Source of the DNA: Albidovulum sediminis
GTDB taxonomy: Bacteria > Pseudomonadota > Alphaproteobacteria > Rhodobacterales > Rhodobacteraceae
DNA: 64,000 nucleotides
Assembly: GCF_025380365.1 (NCBI RefSeq)
Contig: NZ_JAOCQF010000003.1
Coordinates: 372,001 to 436,000, forward strand
Direction of reading: 5' to 3'
Positions 15,493 through 23,266 of the stretch are shown in pieces. The position numbers were made by a program, and so were the translations under genes. The first letter of the stretch is position 1. Each line of letters starts with the position of its first letter. The notes below the pieces were generated by a model. It searched no databases and had not been told where the DNA came from. It saw nothing but the letters and a program-made list of their open reading frames with translations.

Positions 15493-16389
15493 TCAGACGA
15501 TCCGGTGCCCGGCCGCGCGCAGACGTGCCGCCATCTCGGCGATATGGGCGGGCGTCGTTTCGCAGCACCCGCCGATGATCGTGGCTCCCATGTCCACCCA
15601 ACGCATCGCGAAGTCGGCATAAAGCGCGGGCGTCATCTCGGGCCGGGCGTGCAGGACATCGACGGTGGGGCTGTCCTTCAGGAATTCCTTGGTGATCTGC
15701 TGGAAGCCGTTCGCATAGGCCCCGTAGGGCAGTCCAAGGGTCGAAAAGACTGCAAGCGCCGCCGCCATTGCCTCGGGCGCCGAGCAGTTGGCCAGCACCG
15801 CCGCCGCGCCGCCGTCGTACAGCACTGCGCCGAGGTTCTCCAGCGCCTCGCCAGAGCGCAGACGACTGCCGTCCTCGTCATCCACCGTGACCGACAGCCA
15901 GACCGGCCGCCCGTGCCCGCCCGCCCCGTCGAGAACCGCGCGCGCGTGGTCGAGCGAGGCGACCGTTTCGGCCAGGATCAGGTCGACGGCGGGGCTCAGC
16001 AAGGTGGCGATCTCGGCGTACTTCGCCACTGCCTCCGCATGAGGGGGATGGGCGTCAGGACGATAGGATGCCACAAGCGGGCCGATCGACCCGGCGATGC
16101 GGCCGCTGTCATGGCCTGCGCGCGCCGCCGCGGCCTCGGCCAGGGCCTGGGTATGAAGTGCTGCAAAGCGGTCCTCGATCCCCGCCTTCACCAGGCGGTC
16201 GCGGTGGATCGCATAGGTGTTCGTGGTCGCGACCGTGGCGCCGGCGCGGAAGTAATCCTCGTGCACCTGCCGGACCAGGCCGGGATGGTCGATCATCACC
16301 TGCGTCGACCACAGCGGCGTCGGCGCGTCACCGGACCGCGCCACCAGTTCCTGTCCCATGCCACCGTCAAGAAGCGTGACGTTTCCCAT
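15493..16389 (-). CDS. Homocysteine S-methyltransferase family protein
   Basis: This 298-residue TIM-barrel protein with the Hcy-binding fold begins LLDGGMGQEL. The zinc cysteines are present: Cys202 (LANCSAPE) and Cys275-Cys276 (IIGGCCETTPAHI). Members transfer a methyl group from betaine, S-methylmethionine or another donor to homocysteine. The ATG at 16389 is used; a TTG at 16407 overlaps the LysE stop and gives a six-residue extension, so the start is uncertain. It is downstream of the exporter gene on the same strand. The methyl donor is unknown. Confidence 0.88.
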   Translation of the reverse strand: MGNVTLLDGGMGQELVARSGDAPTPLWSTQVMIDHPGLVRQVHEDYFRAGATVATTNTYAIHRDRLVKAGIEDRFAALHTQALAEAAAARAGHDSGRIAGSIGPLVASYRPDAHPPHAEAVAKYAEIATLLSPAVDLILAETVASLDHARAVLDGAGGHGRPVWLSVTVDDEDGSRLRSGEALENLGAVLYDGGAAAVLANCSAPEAMAAALAVFSTLGLPYGAYANGFQQITKEFLKDSPTVDVLHARPEMTPALYADFAMRWVDMGATIIGGCCETTPAHIAEMAARLRAAGHRIV

Positions 16390-16403
16390 CTCTATCTTAT
16401 CCC

Positions 16404-17027
16404 TCAATCAACAAGAAGCTTGCCGGCAAGCCCGGCGAAAAGCACCGCGGAGACCCGGTCAAGCACCCCCGCCCGCCGCGCGAGGAGGGTGCCGAACCGG
16501 CCGGCCAGCGCGCCGTAGCCCATGGTCACGATGGTGCCGGTTACCGTAAAGACACCGCCCAGCATCAGGATCTGCAGCCAGACGGGGCCGTATTGCGGAT
16601 GCGCGAACTGCGGCAGGAAGGCCAGCACGAAAAGAGCAACCTTCGGATTGAGCGCATTTGTCACGAACCCGCGCCAGAGTGCACGCCCGGCCCCCCGCGC
16701 CCCGCGGGTGCCCGCAGCGATACCGCCACCGCGCCAGGACCGCCAGGCCAGCCACAGCAGATAGCCGGCACCCGCGTAGCGAATGGCCGTCAGCGCCGCG
16801 GGTTCCGCGGCGATCAGTGCCGACACGCCCACTGTCGCCAGCCCGACATGCCAAAGGCCGCCCAGCCCGACCCCCAGACCCGCCATCATCCCCGCGCGTG
16901 GCCCCCCCGCAAGGCCCGAAGCCGTCGCGAAGACGACGTCCGCACCCGGCGTCAGGTTCAGCACCAGCCCGGCCGCCAGAAAGGTCAGGAACTCCGGCAA
17001 CGGATATTGGGCGAGAAGGTCGATCAT
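16404..17027 (-). CDS. LysE/RhtB-family amino-acid exporter
   Basis: This 207-residue inner-membrane protein has about six hydrophobic helices. The family signature NLTPGADVVFATASGL occurs near residue 28, and NALNPKVALFVLAFLPQF occurs in the middle. Relatives export lysine, homoserine, threonine or homoserine lactones. It sits directly before a homocysteine methyltransferase-like gene, which hints at sulfur amino-acid or homoserine export, but this is inference. The Shine-Dalgarno before the ATG at 17027 is weak. Confidence 0.9.
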   Translation of the reverse strand: MIDLLAQYPLPEFLTFLAAGLVLNLTPGADVVFATASGLAGGPRAGMMAGLGVGLGGLWHVGLATVGVSALIAAEPAALTAIRYAGAGYLLWLAWRSWRGGGIAAGTRGARGAGRALWRGFVTNALNPKVALFVLAFLPQFAHPQYGPVWLQILMLGGVFTVTGTIVTMGYGALAGRFGTLLARRAGVLDRVSAVLFAGLAGKLLVD

Positions 17028-17155
17028 GGCTACCAGTGAAACCGGGCGAGTTTCCCCACCCGTCCCCGATTGTACGTGTGCCGTCAAGCGCAAGCGGCGG
17101 GATTGACCGCGCCGCGCCGCGCTGAGAGTGTACCGGCGACGGATCGGGGGCGGAC

Positions 17156-17578
17156 ATGGATTTCGAGACGGTTTCGGCAGAGGATTTCGGTCGGGCGCTG
17201 AAGGGGCTTGGCCTCAACCTTCTCGTGCGCGATGCTGCGGCCGAGGCGTCGTTCCTTGCGGCAGTCTTCGGGATGACCGTCCACCGGCAAAGCCGCGACT
17301 TCGCGATCATGTCCTATCACGGACAGATCTTTCAGCTGCATTCGGACGGGACATTCGCCAGTCACCCCCTCTACGCCCTGCTGCCCGAGGCCGGGCCGCG
17401 CGGCGCGGGACTGGAGATTCGGCTTTATGAGACCGACCCCGACATCGCGGCAGCGCGGGCCGCGGCAGTTGCGGACGCGGTCGTCCTGCAAGAACCCAAG
17501 GACAAGCCGCACGGGCTGCGCGAATGCGTGATCATGTGCCCGAACGGCTATGCCTGGGTGCCCAGCCGGCGCATCTGA
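17156..17578 (+). CDS. VOC (glyoxalase-fold) family protein
   Basis: This 140-residue protein has the paired beta-alpha-beta-beta-beta modules of the vicinal oxygen chelate fold. LNLLVRDAAAEASFLAAVFG starts the first and GLEIRLYETDPDIAAARAAA starts the second. Relatives include glyoxalase I, dioxygenases and bleomycin-resistance proteins. Here the usual metal ligands are not obvious, so the activity is unknown. GATCGGGGGCGG precedes the ATG. It is divergent from the LysE gene and convergent with the GFA gene. Confidence 0.8.
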   Translation: MDFETVSAEDFGRALKGLGLNLLVRDAAAEASFLAAVFGMTVHRQSRDFAIMSYHGQIFQLHSDGTFASHPLYALLPEAGPRGAGLEIRLYETDPDIAAARAAAVADAVVLQEPKDKPHGLRECVIMCPNGYAWVPSRRI

Positions 17579-17611
17579 CGGCCCGGGGCCTGCCCCGTCG
17601 GCCCGGGCCGT
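17578..17611. terminator. GC-rich hairpin between convergent VOC and GFA genes
   Basis: A perfect 10-bp stem (ACGGCCCGGG 17578-17587, CCCGGGCCGT 17602-17611) with a 14-base loop begins at the last base of the VOC stop codon and ends 5 bases before the GFA stop. There is no T tract on either strand, so it may act as a bidirectional barrier or 3'-end stabiliser rather than a classical terminator. Confidence 0.5.
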
Positions 17612-17615
17612 GCAC

Positions 17616-18392
17616 TCACCATCGCGGGGCGCCGGGAAAGCTATCGTCAAGGTCGTAGTAGTCACCCTTCGAGCCGACGAAGATGTGATCTTCAAGCCGT
17701 CCGCCGGTGGCACCCAGCACTGACCCGGCCTCGATGGAGAACTCCCCGGCGACGGAGCGGAACCAGAGGCTTGATCCGCACGCCGTGCAGAACCCGCGCC
17801 GGCCACCGGCCGGGGTTTCGTATTCGCCAAGGGTTTCGCGACTTTGCCAGTCGATCTGGCCCTCATCCGCGTCGAAGGACGCCGCGTAGTGGCCCGAGAG
17901 CTTGCGGCACTGGATGCAGTGACATGCGGTGATCCCGCCCGCGGGGCCCGGCAGGCCAAACGCGACGCCACCGCAAAGGCAGCGGCAGTCGAGGCGCTGC
18001 ACCCTGGCGGCGGGACGGGCCGGGGGTGCGCTGCCCGGCGTGTAATAGTCCCCCGCATCCTCGGCATGGATGTGTCGGGTCAGCTTCAGGCCCGTCGCCC
18101 CGTCGAAGGCGCCGGCCGCGACCGCCATCCGGGCCTCCGCCGCGGGTTTCCAGAAAAGGCTGGCGCCACAGCGCCGGCAGAACCCGCGCCGGGCGGCGGA
18201 CGAACTCTCGAACCAGGCGAGCGTCCCTTCGGCGAGGAAGCGGAGCCGGTCAAGCGGCACGGAAGTCGCTGCCCAGTAGTGACCGCTGGTTCGGCGACAC
18301 TGTCCGCAGTGGCAGGCCCAGACGTCGCGCAGGGGGCCCACCGTCTCGAAGCTCACGCCGCCGCAGAGGCAGCTGCCGTGCCGCAGGTCCAT
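17616..18392 (-). CDS. Tandem GFA (glutathione-dependent formaldehyde-activating/CENP-V) domain protein
   Basis: This 258-residue protein consists of two GFA domains in a row. Each has its own zinc cysteine set: CLCGG, CHCGQCRRTSGHYWA and FCRRCGASLFW in the first half, then CRCLCGG, CHCIQCRKLSGHYAA and FCTACGSSLWF in the second. Single-domain relatives are about 110-150 residues, so this is an internal duplication or fusion. The family is named for a proposed role in S-hydroxymethylglutathione formation, but most members are uncharacterised. Confidence 0.9.
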   Translation of the reverse strand: MDLRHGSCLCGGVSFETVGPLRDVWACHCGQCRRTSGHYWAATSVPLDRLRFLAEGTLAWFESSSAARRGFCRRCGASLFWKPAAEARMAVAAGAFDGATGLKLTRHIHAEDAGDYYTPGSAPPARPAARVQRLDCRCLCGGVAFGLPGPAGGITACHCIQCRKLSGHYAASFDADEGQIDWQSRETLGEYETPAGGRRGFCTACGSSLWFRSVAGEFSIEAGSVLGATGGRLEDHIFVGSKGDYYDLDDSFPGAPRW

Positions 18393-18458
18393 TCCATCCT
18401 CGCACCCGGTTTCCCCGCCGCATCATGCCGGAGAGAGCGGCCCGCCGGCAAGGCCGCG

Positions 18459-18914
18459 TCAGAGCCGCCCGAAGACCGACCGCAGGATCGCGGATAGCCC
18501 CTCGGCATCGGCGCGGGTGAAGGCGGACGGCTGATCGCTGTCGATGTCCAGCACCCCGATCAGGCGGCCGTCGCCCGCATGCACCGGCAGCACGATCTCG
18601 GACCGGGTCGAGGAGGAACAGGCGATGTGGCCGGGAAAGGCGTCCACGTCGTCGACAAGCTGCACCTCTCCGGTTCGCGCCGCCGCACCGCAGACCCCCT
18701 TCGAAAAGGGGATGACAAGGCAGCCGTGCCCGCCCTGGTAGGGGCCGATCTTCAGCACCGAAGTCGCGGTCACGCGGTAGAAGCCGGTCCAGTCGAACCG
18801 GTCGTCGGCGTGGTGCAGTTCGCACACGACCGTAGCCATCAAGGCAACCTCGTCGGTTTCGCCCGCGGTCAGGCTGTCAATGATCCTGCCGGTTTCGAGG
18901 TAGTCGATGGTCAT
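18459..18914 (-). CDS. msrC: Free methionine-(R)-sulfoxide reductase (GAF domain)
   Basis: This 151-residue single GAF-domain enzyme reduces free L-methionine-(R)-sulfoxide. All three redox cysteines are present, Cys65 (HGCLVIP), Cys75 (KGVCG) and Cys99 (GHIACSSS). Their spacings of 10 and 24 are the same as in the E. coli enzyme (Cys84, 94, 118). SEIVLPV and GVLDIDSDQ complete the signature. The ATG at 18914 is preceded by AAGGGG. A longer upstream start would run through the repeat at 18934-18987 and is rejected. Confidence 0.92.
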   Translation of the reverse strand: MTIDYLETGRIIDSLTAGETDEVALMATVVCELHHADDRFDWTGFYRVTATSVLKIGPYQGGHGCLVIPFSKGVCGAAARTGEVQLVDDVDAFPGHIACSSSTRSEIVLPVHAGDGRLIGVLDIDSDQPSAFTRADAEGLSAILRSVFGRL

Positions 18915-18933
18915 ACGTGGCCCCTTCCGAAAG

Positions 18934-18987
18934 CCGGGGGGCTGTCTGCCCCCCGGACCCCCCGAGGATACTTGCGAAAAGAAGAAG
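18934..18987. repeat. GC-rich REP-like intergenic element, copy 2
   Basis: An 8-bp stem (CCGGGGGG 18934-18941, CCCCCCGG 18949-18956, 7-base loop) is followed by ACCCCCCGAGGATACTT and AAAAGAAGAAG (18977-18987). It matches the element at 1897-1948 in both stem and tail. It fills the gap between the thiolase stop and the msrC start, in the opposite orientation relative to those genes. Confidence 0.7.
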
Positions 18988-20166
18988 TCATGGGCGTTCG
19001 ATCGCGATGGCCGTGCCTTCGCCGCCGCCAATGCAGATGGCGGCGAGGCCGCGCCGGAAGCCGCGCCGTTCGAGCGCGTTGAGAAGGGTCACGATGATGC
19101 GCGCGCCGGAGGCACCGATCGGGTGGCCGAGCGCGCAGGCGCCGCCGTTGACGTTCATCTTCTCGTGCGGGACGCCGAGTTCGCGCATGAAGGCCATGGG
19201 AACGACGGCGAAGGCCTCGTTCACCTCCCAGAGGTCGACATCCTTCACCGACCAGCCGAGGCGGTCGAGCAGCCTGCGCGCGGCGGGCACCGGCGCGGTG
19301 GGAAAGAGCGCCGGCGCCTGGGCATGGCTTGCGTGGCCAAGCACACGGGCGCGGATCGTCAGGCCGGCCGACTCTGCGGCCCGGCGCGAGGCCATCACGA
19401 GCGCCGCCGCGCCGTCGGAGATGGAGGAGGCGTTGGCGGCGGTCACGGTCCCGTCCTTGCGGAAGGCGGGTTTCAGGGTCGGTATCTTTTCGGGCCGGGC
19501 GGTCGCGGGCTGTTCATCGGCATCCACCAAGGTTTCGCCGGAGCGCGAAGCCACGGTGACCGGCGTGATCTCGCCCGAGAAGGCTCCGGTCGCCTGGGCC
19601 TGAATCGCGCGGGTCAGCGAGGCGAGCGCGTAGCTGTCCTGTTCGGCGCGGGAGAACTGGAACGCGCTGGCGCAATCCTCCGCGAAGGTGCCCATGAGGC
19701 GACCCCTGTCATAGGCGTCCTCCAGCCCGTCGAGGAACATATGGTCGATCGCCTGGGTATGACCAAGCCGCGCCCCGCCCCGCATCCGCGGCAGGAGATA
19801 AGGCGCATTCGTCATGCTCTCCATCCCGCCCGCGATCATGATGCCGGTCTGCCCGAGTGCGATCTGGTCGAAGGCGATCATGGCCGCCTTCATGCCTGAC
19901 CCGCACATCTTGTTCAGCGTGGTCGCCGGCACCTCTTCGCCGAGGCCGGCGTGGAAACCGGCCTGTCGCGCGGGCGCCTGTCCCTGGCCTGCGGGAAGGA
20001 CGCAGCCCATCAGCAGTTCCTCGACCTGGTCGGGGCGGGCGCCGGCGTCGGCCAGGGCGGCCCTGATCGCCGCACCGCCAAGAACCGCGGCCTCGGTCGT
20101 GGCAAAGGCGCCCTGGAACCCGCCCATGGCGGTGCGGGCGGCCCCAGCAATCACAACGTCCTGCAT
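18988..20166 (-). CDS. Acetyl-CoA C-acyltransferase (thiolase)
   Basis: This 392-residue thiolase has nucleophile Cys88 (LNKMCGSGMKA), the His loop ACALGHPIGASGAR and the second Cys in CIGGGEGTA. It condenses or cleaves acetyl-CoA/acyl-CoA in beta-oxidation or acetoacetyl-CoA metabolism. Acetoacetate from homogentisate breakdown would need such an enzyme, though the gene is unlinked to that operon. AAAGGAAA precedes the ATG at 20166. Biosynthetic (PhaA-type) versus degradative function is not decided by the sequence. Confidence 0.92.
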   Translation of the reverse strand: MQDVVIAGAARTAMGGFQGAFATTEAAVLGGAAIRAALADAGARPDQVEELLMGCVLPAGQGQAPARQAGFHAGLGEEVPATTLNKMCGSGMKAAMIAFDQIALGQTGIMIAGGMESMTNAPYLLPRMRGGARLGHTQAIDHMFLDGLEDAYDRGRLMGTFAEDCASAFQFSRAEQDSYALASLTRAIQAQATGAFSGEITPVTVASRSGETLVDADEQPATARPEKIPTLKPAFRKDGTVTAANASSISDGAAALVMASRRAAESAGLTIRARVLGHASHAQAPALFPTAPVPAARRLLDRLGWSVKDVDLWEVNEAFAVVPMAFMRELGVPHEKMNVNGGACALGHPIGASGARIIVTLLNALERRGFRRGLAAICIGGGEGTAIAIERP

Positions 20167-20259
20167 GAGATTTCCTTTCCGGTGCTGAGGGCAAAGACAT
20201 ACCGAATAGTAAGGATTGCCGTCTAGCCTGAGCGTGATGCGAGGTGTTCGGAGGCACGG

Positions 20260-20598
20260 ATGAACCTGGAAGCGGCGGTGCTGGGCGACATGCTCGTGGT
20301 GCATGTCGACGCAGACCGGATCGATGCGGCCTGCGCGATCCAGTTCAAGGACCGGATGCGTGAGGTCGCGGCCGGCGCCCCGTCGCGCGTCGTCATGGAT
20401 CTTGCCCGGGTGCGATTCGTCGACAGTTCGGGGCTGGGGGCGATCGTGGCGGTCATGAAGTTCCTGGCGCCGGCGCGCCGGCTGGAGCTTGCGGCGCTGA
20501 CCGCGAACGTGGCCAAGGTTTTTCACCTGACGCGAATGGACAACGTTTTCACGATCCATGCAGAGGTGCCGGGAACCGGGATGGATCATGGCGGCTGA
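20260..20598 (+). CDS. STAS-domain anti-sigma factor antagonist
   Basis: This 112-residue single STAS domain resembles SpoIIAA/RsbV. The phosphorylation-site motif is FVDSSGLGAI with Ser56/Ser57. In partner switching, such a protein binds a kinase anti-sigma factor when dephosphorylated and is released on phosphorylation. The next gene, overlapping by 11 bases, is the matching HATPase. GGAGG lies upstream of the ATG. Confidence 0.9.
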   Translation: MNLEAAVLGDMLVVHVDADRIDAACAIQFKDRMREVAAGAPSRVVMDLARVRFVDSSGLGAIVAVMKFLAPARRLELAALTANVAKVFHLTRMDNVFTIHAEVPGTGMDHGG

Positions 20599-21076
20599 TG
20601 CGGAGCTGCAGCGGAAGGCCGGCCCGAAGCAGGCCGGTTCGACCGGACGCCCGATCCGGTTCGTGGCAGAGGTCGAGGCACAACCACTGGCCGTCAGGAT
20701 GCTGCTTTATGCGCTGCTCAAGCGGCTGGAGCATCACATCGGCCCGGCGGATGCCGGTTCGATCGAACTGGTTTTGGCCGAGATTCTCAACAACATCGTC
20801 GAGCACGCCTATGACGAGGGTCGCGCCGGCGCGCTCGAGGTCGTGGCGGAGCTGCGGCCTGCGGCGCTCGACTGCTGCGTGCGGGACTGGGGACGCCCGC
20901 TGCCGGATCACGCGATCCCGCTCGGTGGATTGCCCTCGACGGCGGTCGCGATCGAAGACCTGCCCGAAGGGGGATGGGGATGGGCACTGATCCGGGACGT
21001 GGCGCGCGACCTCCGCTATGGGCGCGAGGGGGAGTGCAACGTTCTGCAACTGGCGATCCCGCTCAGCTTCGATTGA
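20588..21076 (+). CDS. RsbW-type serine kinase / anti-sigma factor (HATPase_c)
   Basis: This 162-residue GHKL ATPase of the SpoIIAB/RsbW type has an N-box ELVLAEILNNIVEHAYDEG (about 68-86), a D-x-G-like CVRDWGRPLP and a G-rich lid EGGWGWALI. It should phosphorylate the STAS protein encoded just upstream, whose 3' end it overlaps (20588-20598). The client, a sigma factor or other effector, is not in the window, nor is a PP2C phosphatase. It may therefore act on distant partners. Confidence 0.88.
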   Translation: MAADAELQRKAGPKQAGSTGRPIRFVAEVEAQPLAVRMLLYALLKRLEHHIGPADAGSIELVLAEILNNIVEHAYDEGRAGALEVVAELRPAALDCCVRDWGRPLPDHAIPLGGLPSTAVAIEDLPEGGWGWALIRDVARDLRYGREGECNVLQLAIPLSFD

Positions 21077-21176
21077 ATCGTCCCTGCCGTGCATCTCTGC
21101 CGCAATCATGCCCCATTTCGCTCAAAACTCGGCCCGATTGCCACGCGAGAGTGATCCTGTAGCTTCACAAGGCTTC

Positions 21177-21223
21177 CCTCGGCGTCGCGTTTAACAGCCC
21201 CCACCCATAGCGCGACGCCGAGG
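21177..21223. terminator. 13-bp perfect inverted repeat after the STAS/HATPase pair
   Basis: CCTCGGCGTCGCG (21177-21189) and CGCGACGCCGAGG (21211-21223) pair perfectly around a 21-base loop, and a pyrimidine-rich TCTTCCCTTTC follows. It lies 100 bases after the HATPase stop and about 50 bases before ggt. It may terminate the upstream transcript or act as an RNA element in the ggt leader; the long loop is unusual for a terminator. Confidence 0.5.
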
Positions 21224-21273
21224 TCTTCCCTTTCATCGCAAGGACTCATAGCCTCCGCCCAGAAACGGAGGAC

Positions 21274-22854
21274 ATGATGCGCGATTTCCAGCTTCCCGGG
21301 CGATCCACGGTTCTGGCCACGGAAGGCATGTGCGCCACGTCGCATCCGCTGGCCGCGCAGGCGGCACTCAGGATTCTCCAGGATGGCGGAAACGCCGTCG
21401 ATGCGGCGATCGCGGGGGCGGTTCTCCTCGGGTTTGCCGAACCGCAATCCTGCGGCATCGGCGGGGACTGCTTCGTCCTGCTGAAACCGGCGGGGGAGGA
21501 GCGAATCATCGCGCTCAACGGCTCCGGTCGCGCACCCGCGGGATTGTCTGCGGCCGATCTGCGCCATCGCGGTGTAGCCACCATCAGCACGGAATCGATC
21601 GAATCGGTCACTGTGCCCGGGGCGGTCGATGCGCTGTGCCGGTTGTCGGCGGACTGGGGCCGGGCCGGGCTTGGCGCCAGCCTTGCCCCCGCCATCCACT
21701 ACGCGGACGCCGGGGTGCCCGTCGCCGCGCGCGTGGCCTTCGACTGGCCCGAGGCGGAAGACCGCCTGTCCGGCGCGGCACGGGCCTATTACCTCGACCA
21801 AGGCAAGGCGCTTCGCGTCGGGCAGATCTTCCGCTCACCCGGTCAGGCGGAGGTCTTGCGCCGCATTGCGCGTGAAGGGCGGGCAGGGTTCTATGAAGGC
21901 GCGGTTGCGGCCGACATGGTGGCATCGCTGCGTGCCGCGGGCGGTTGCCACACCGAGGCGGATTTCGCCGCCACCGCCTGCGCCTACTGCGACCCGGTCA
22001 GCGGCGATTATCGCGGCCATGAACTGGTGGAGCATCCGCCGAACGGCCAGGGCGCGACGGCCATCCTGATGTTGAACATCCTGTCGCATTTCGATCTGCC
22101 GTCGCTGGATCCGATGGGCGTAGAGCGCGCGCATCTGGAGGCCGAGGCTACCAAACTGGCCTATGACGCGCGCGACCGGTTCATCGCCGATCCGGATCAC
22201 ACCACCCGTCTGGGTCACATGCTGGCCCCCGAAACCGCGGCACGGCTGGCCGCGCTGATCAATCCCGCCAAAGCGATGGATCTGGTTTCCAGCAGGACGG
22301 AGGCGGTTCACCGCGACACCGTCTATATCACGGTCGTCGACCGCGACCGCATGGCGGTGTCGCTGATCTACTCCACCTACTGGGGCTTCGGCTCCGGGAT
22401 CGCGTCGGAGAAGTTCGGCATCCTCTTCCAGAACCGGGGCGCGGGCTTCACGCTGACCGAGGGCCACCCCAACGAGGCGGGGGGAGGGAAGCGCCCCATG
22501 CACACGATCATCCCCGGCATGGTGCGCCGCAACGGCCGCGTGCTCATGCCCTTCGGCGTGATGGGAGGGGCCTACCAGCCCACCGGCCACGTCCGTTTCC
22601 TGACCAACCATCTCGACCACGGGCTGGACTTGCAGCAGGCGCTGGATGCGCCGCGTGCCTTTGCCGTCGATGGCGCGTTGAAACTGGAGCGCGGTTATGA
22701 CGCAGCGGCGGCGGCACGGCTTGAGGAGATGGGCCACAAGGTCATTCGAGCTGACGAGCCCCTCGGGGGTGGACAGGCGATCCGCATCGAGGATTCGGGC
22801 GTTCTGATCGGTGCCTCCGACCCCCGCAAGGACGGTTGCGCGCTGGGCTACTAG
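21274..22854 (+). CDS. ggt: Gamma-glutamyltransferase family protein
   Basis: This 526-residue Ntn-hydrolase is expected to cleave itself before Thr349 (HRDTVYITVVD) to expose the nucleophile. Other landmarks are GGNAVDAAIAGAV, SCGIGGDCFVLL, a TYWGFGSGI segment and NHLDHGLDLQQALDAPR. It transfers or hydrolyses gamma-glutamyl groups. No signal peptide is evident, so it looks cytoplasmic, unlike the periplasmic E. coli enzyme. GGAGG lies before the ATG-ATG start; either Met may be used. It converges on hspQ with a 2-base gap. Confidence 0.92.
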   Translation: MMRDFQLPGRSTVLATEGMCATSHPLAAQAALRILQDGGNAVDAAIAGAVLLGFAEPQSCGIGGDCFVLLKPAGEERIIALNGSGRAPAGLSAADLRHRGVATISTESIESVTVPGAVDALCRLSADWGRAGLGASLAPAIHYADAGVPVAARVAFDWPEAEDRLSGAARAYYLDQGKALRVGQIFRSPGQAEVLRRIAREGRAGFYEGAVAADMVASLRAAGGCHTEADFAATACAYCDPVSGDYRGHELVEHPPNGQGATAILMLNILSHFDLPSLDPMGVERAHLEAEATKLAYDARDRFIADPDHTTRLGHMLAPETAARLAALINPAKAMDLVSSRTEAVHRDTVYITVVDRDRMAVSLIYSTYWGFGSGIASEKFGILFQNRGAGFTLTEGHPNEAGGGKRPMHTIIPGMVRRNGRVLMPFGVMGGAYQPTGHVRFLTNHLDHGLDLQQALDAPRAFAVDGALKLERGYDAAAAARLEEMGHKVIRADEPLGGGQAIRIEDSGVLIGASDPRKDGCALGY

Positions 22855-22856
22855 GC

Positions 22857-23183
22857 TCAGTTCAGTTGAAAATGCAGGGAATAACGGCCATCCTCGAAGT
22901 CCCCGAACAGATCGGGAAGATCGGGATGACCAACCGGCCCCGCGGCCCCGTCGGGGATGAGGTTCTGTTCCGACACATAGGCGACGTAATAGCTTTCGTC
23001 GTTCTCGGCCAGAAGATGATAGAACGGCTGGTTCTTGGCAGGTCTGCTTTCTTCGGGGATCGCGTCATACCACTCCTCGGTATTCGAGAACATCGCGTCC
23101 ACATCGAAGACCACGCCCCGGAATGTGTGCTTGCGATGCCTCAACACCTGACCAAGGTGATATTTCGCACTCGTCTTGAGCAT
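22857..23183 (-). CDS. hspQ: Heat shock protein HspQ
   Basis: This roughly 108-residue HspQ/YccV-type protein includes LGQVLRHRKHTFRGVVFDVD, NTEEWYDAIPEE, PFYHLLAENDE and YVAYVSEQNL. The family binds hemimethylated DNA in vitro and acts as a specificity factor for Lon protease. The start MLKTSAKYHLGQ at 23183 best fits relatives; an ATG 15 bases upstream (23198) is also possible. The gene is convergent with ggt and divergent from the AEC transporter. Confidence 0.9.
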   Translation of the reverse strand: MLKTSAKYHLGQVLRHRKHTFRGVVFDVDAMFSNTEEWYDAIPEESRPAKNQPFYHLLAENDESYYVAYVSEQNLIPDGAAGPVGHPDLPDLFGDFEDGRYSLHFQLN

Positions 23184-23266
23184 AGATTTCGTCCCCATGC
23201 TGCCATAGCTACTCCCGTGGCGCCGCTGCTGTCCATCCTTGAAGCCGAATCACGCGGAAACAGTCT

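Noticed and set aside
15493-16407. TTG at 16407 as start of the homocysteine methyltransferase-like gene
   Set aside because: The ATG at 16389 gives the normal family N-terminus; the extension adds six residues without similarity. The choice remains tentative.
18915-19031. Extended N-terminus of the free-methionine-sulfoxide reductase
   Set aside because: The extension would translate the REP-like repeat and run into the thiolase gene; the family starts close to MTIDYLETG.
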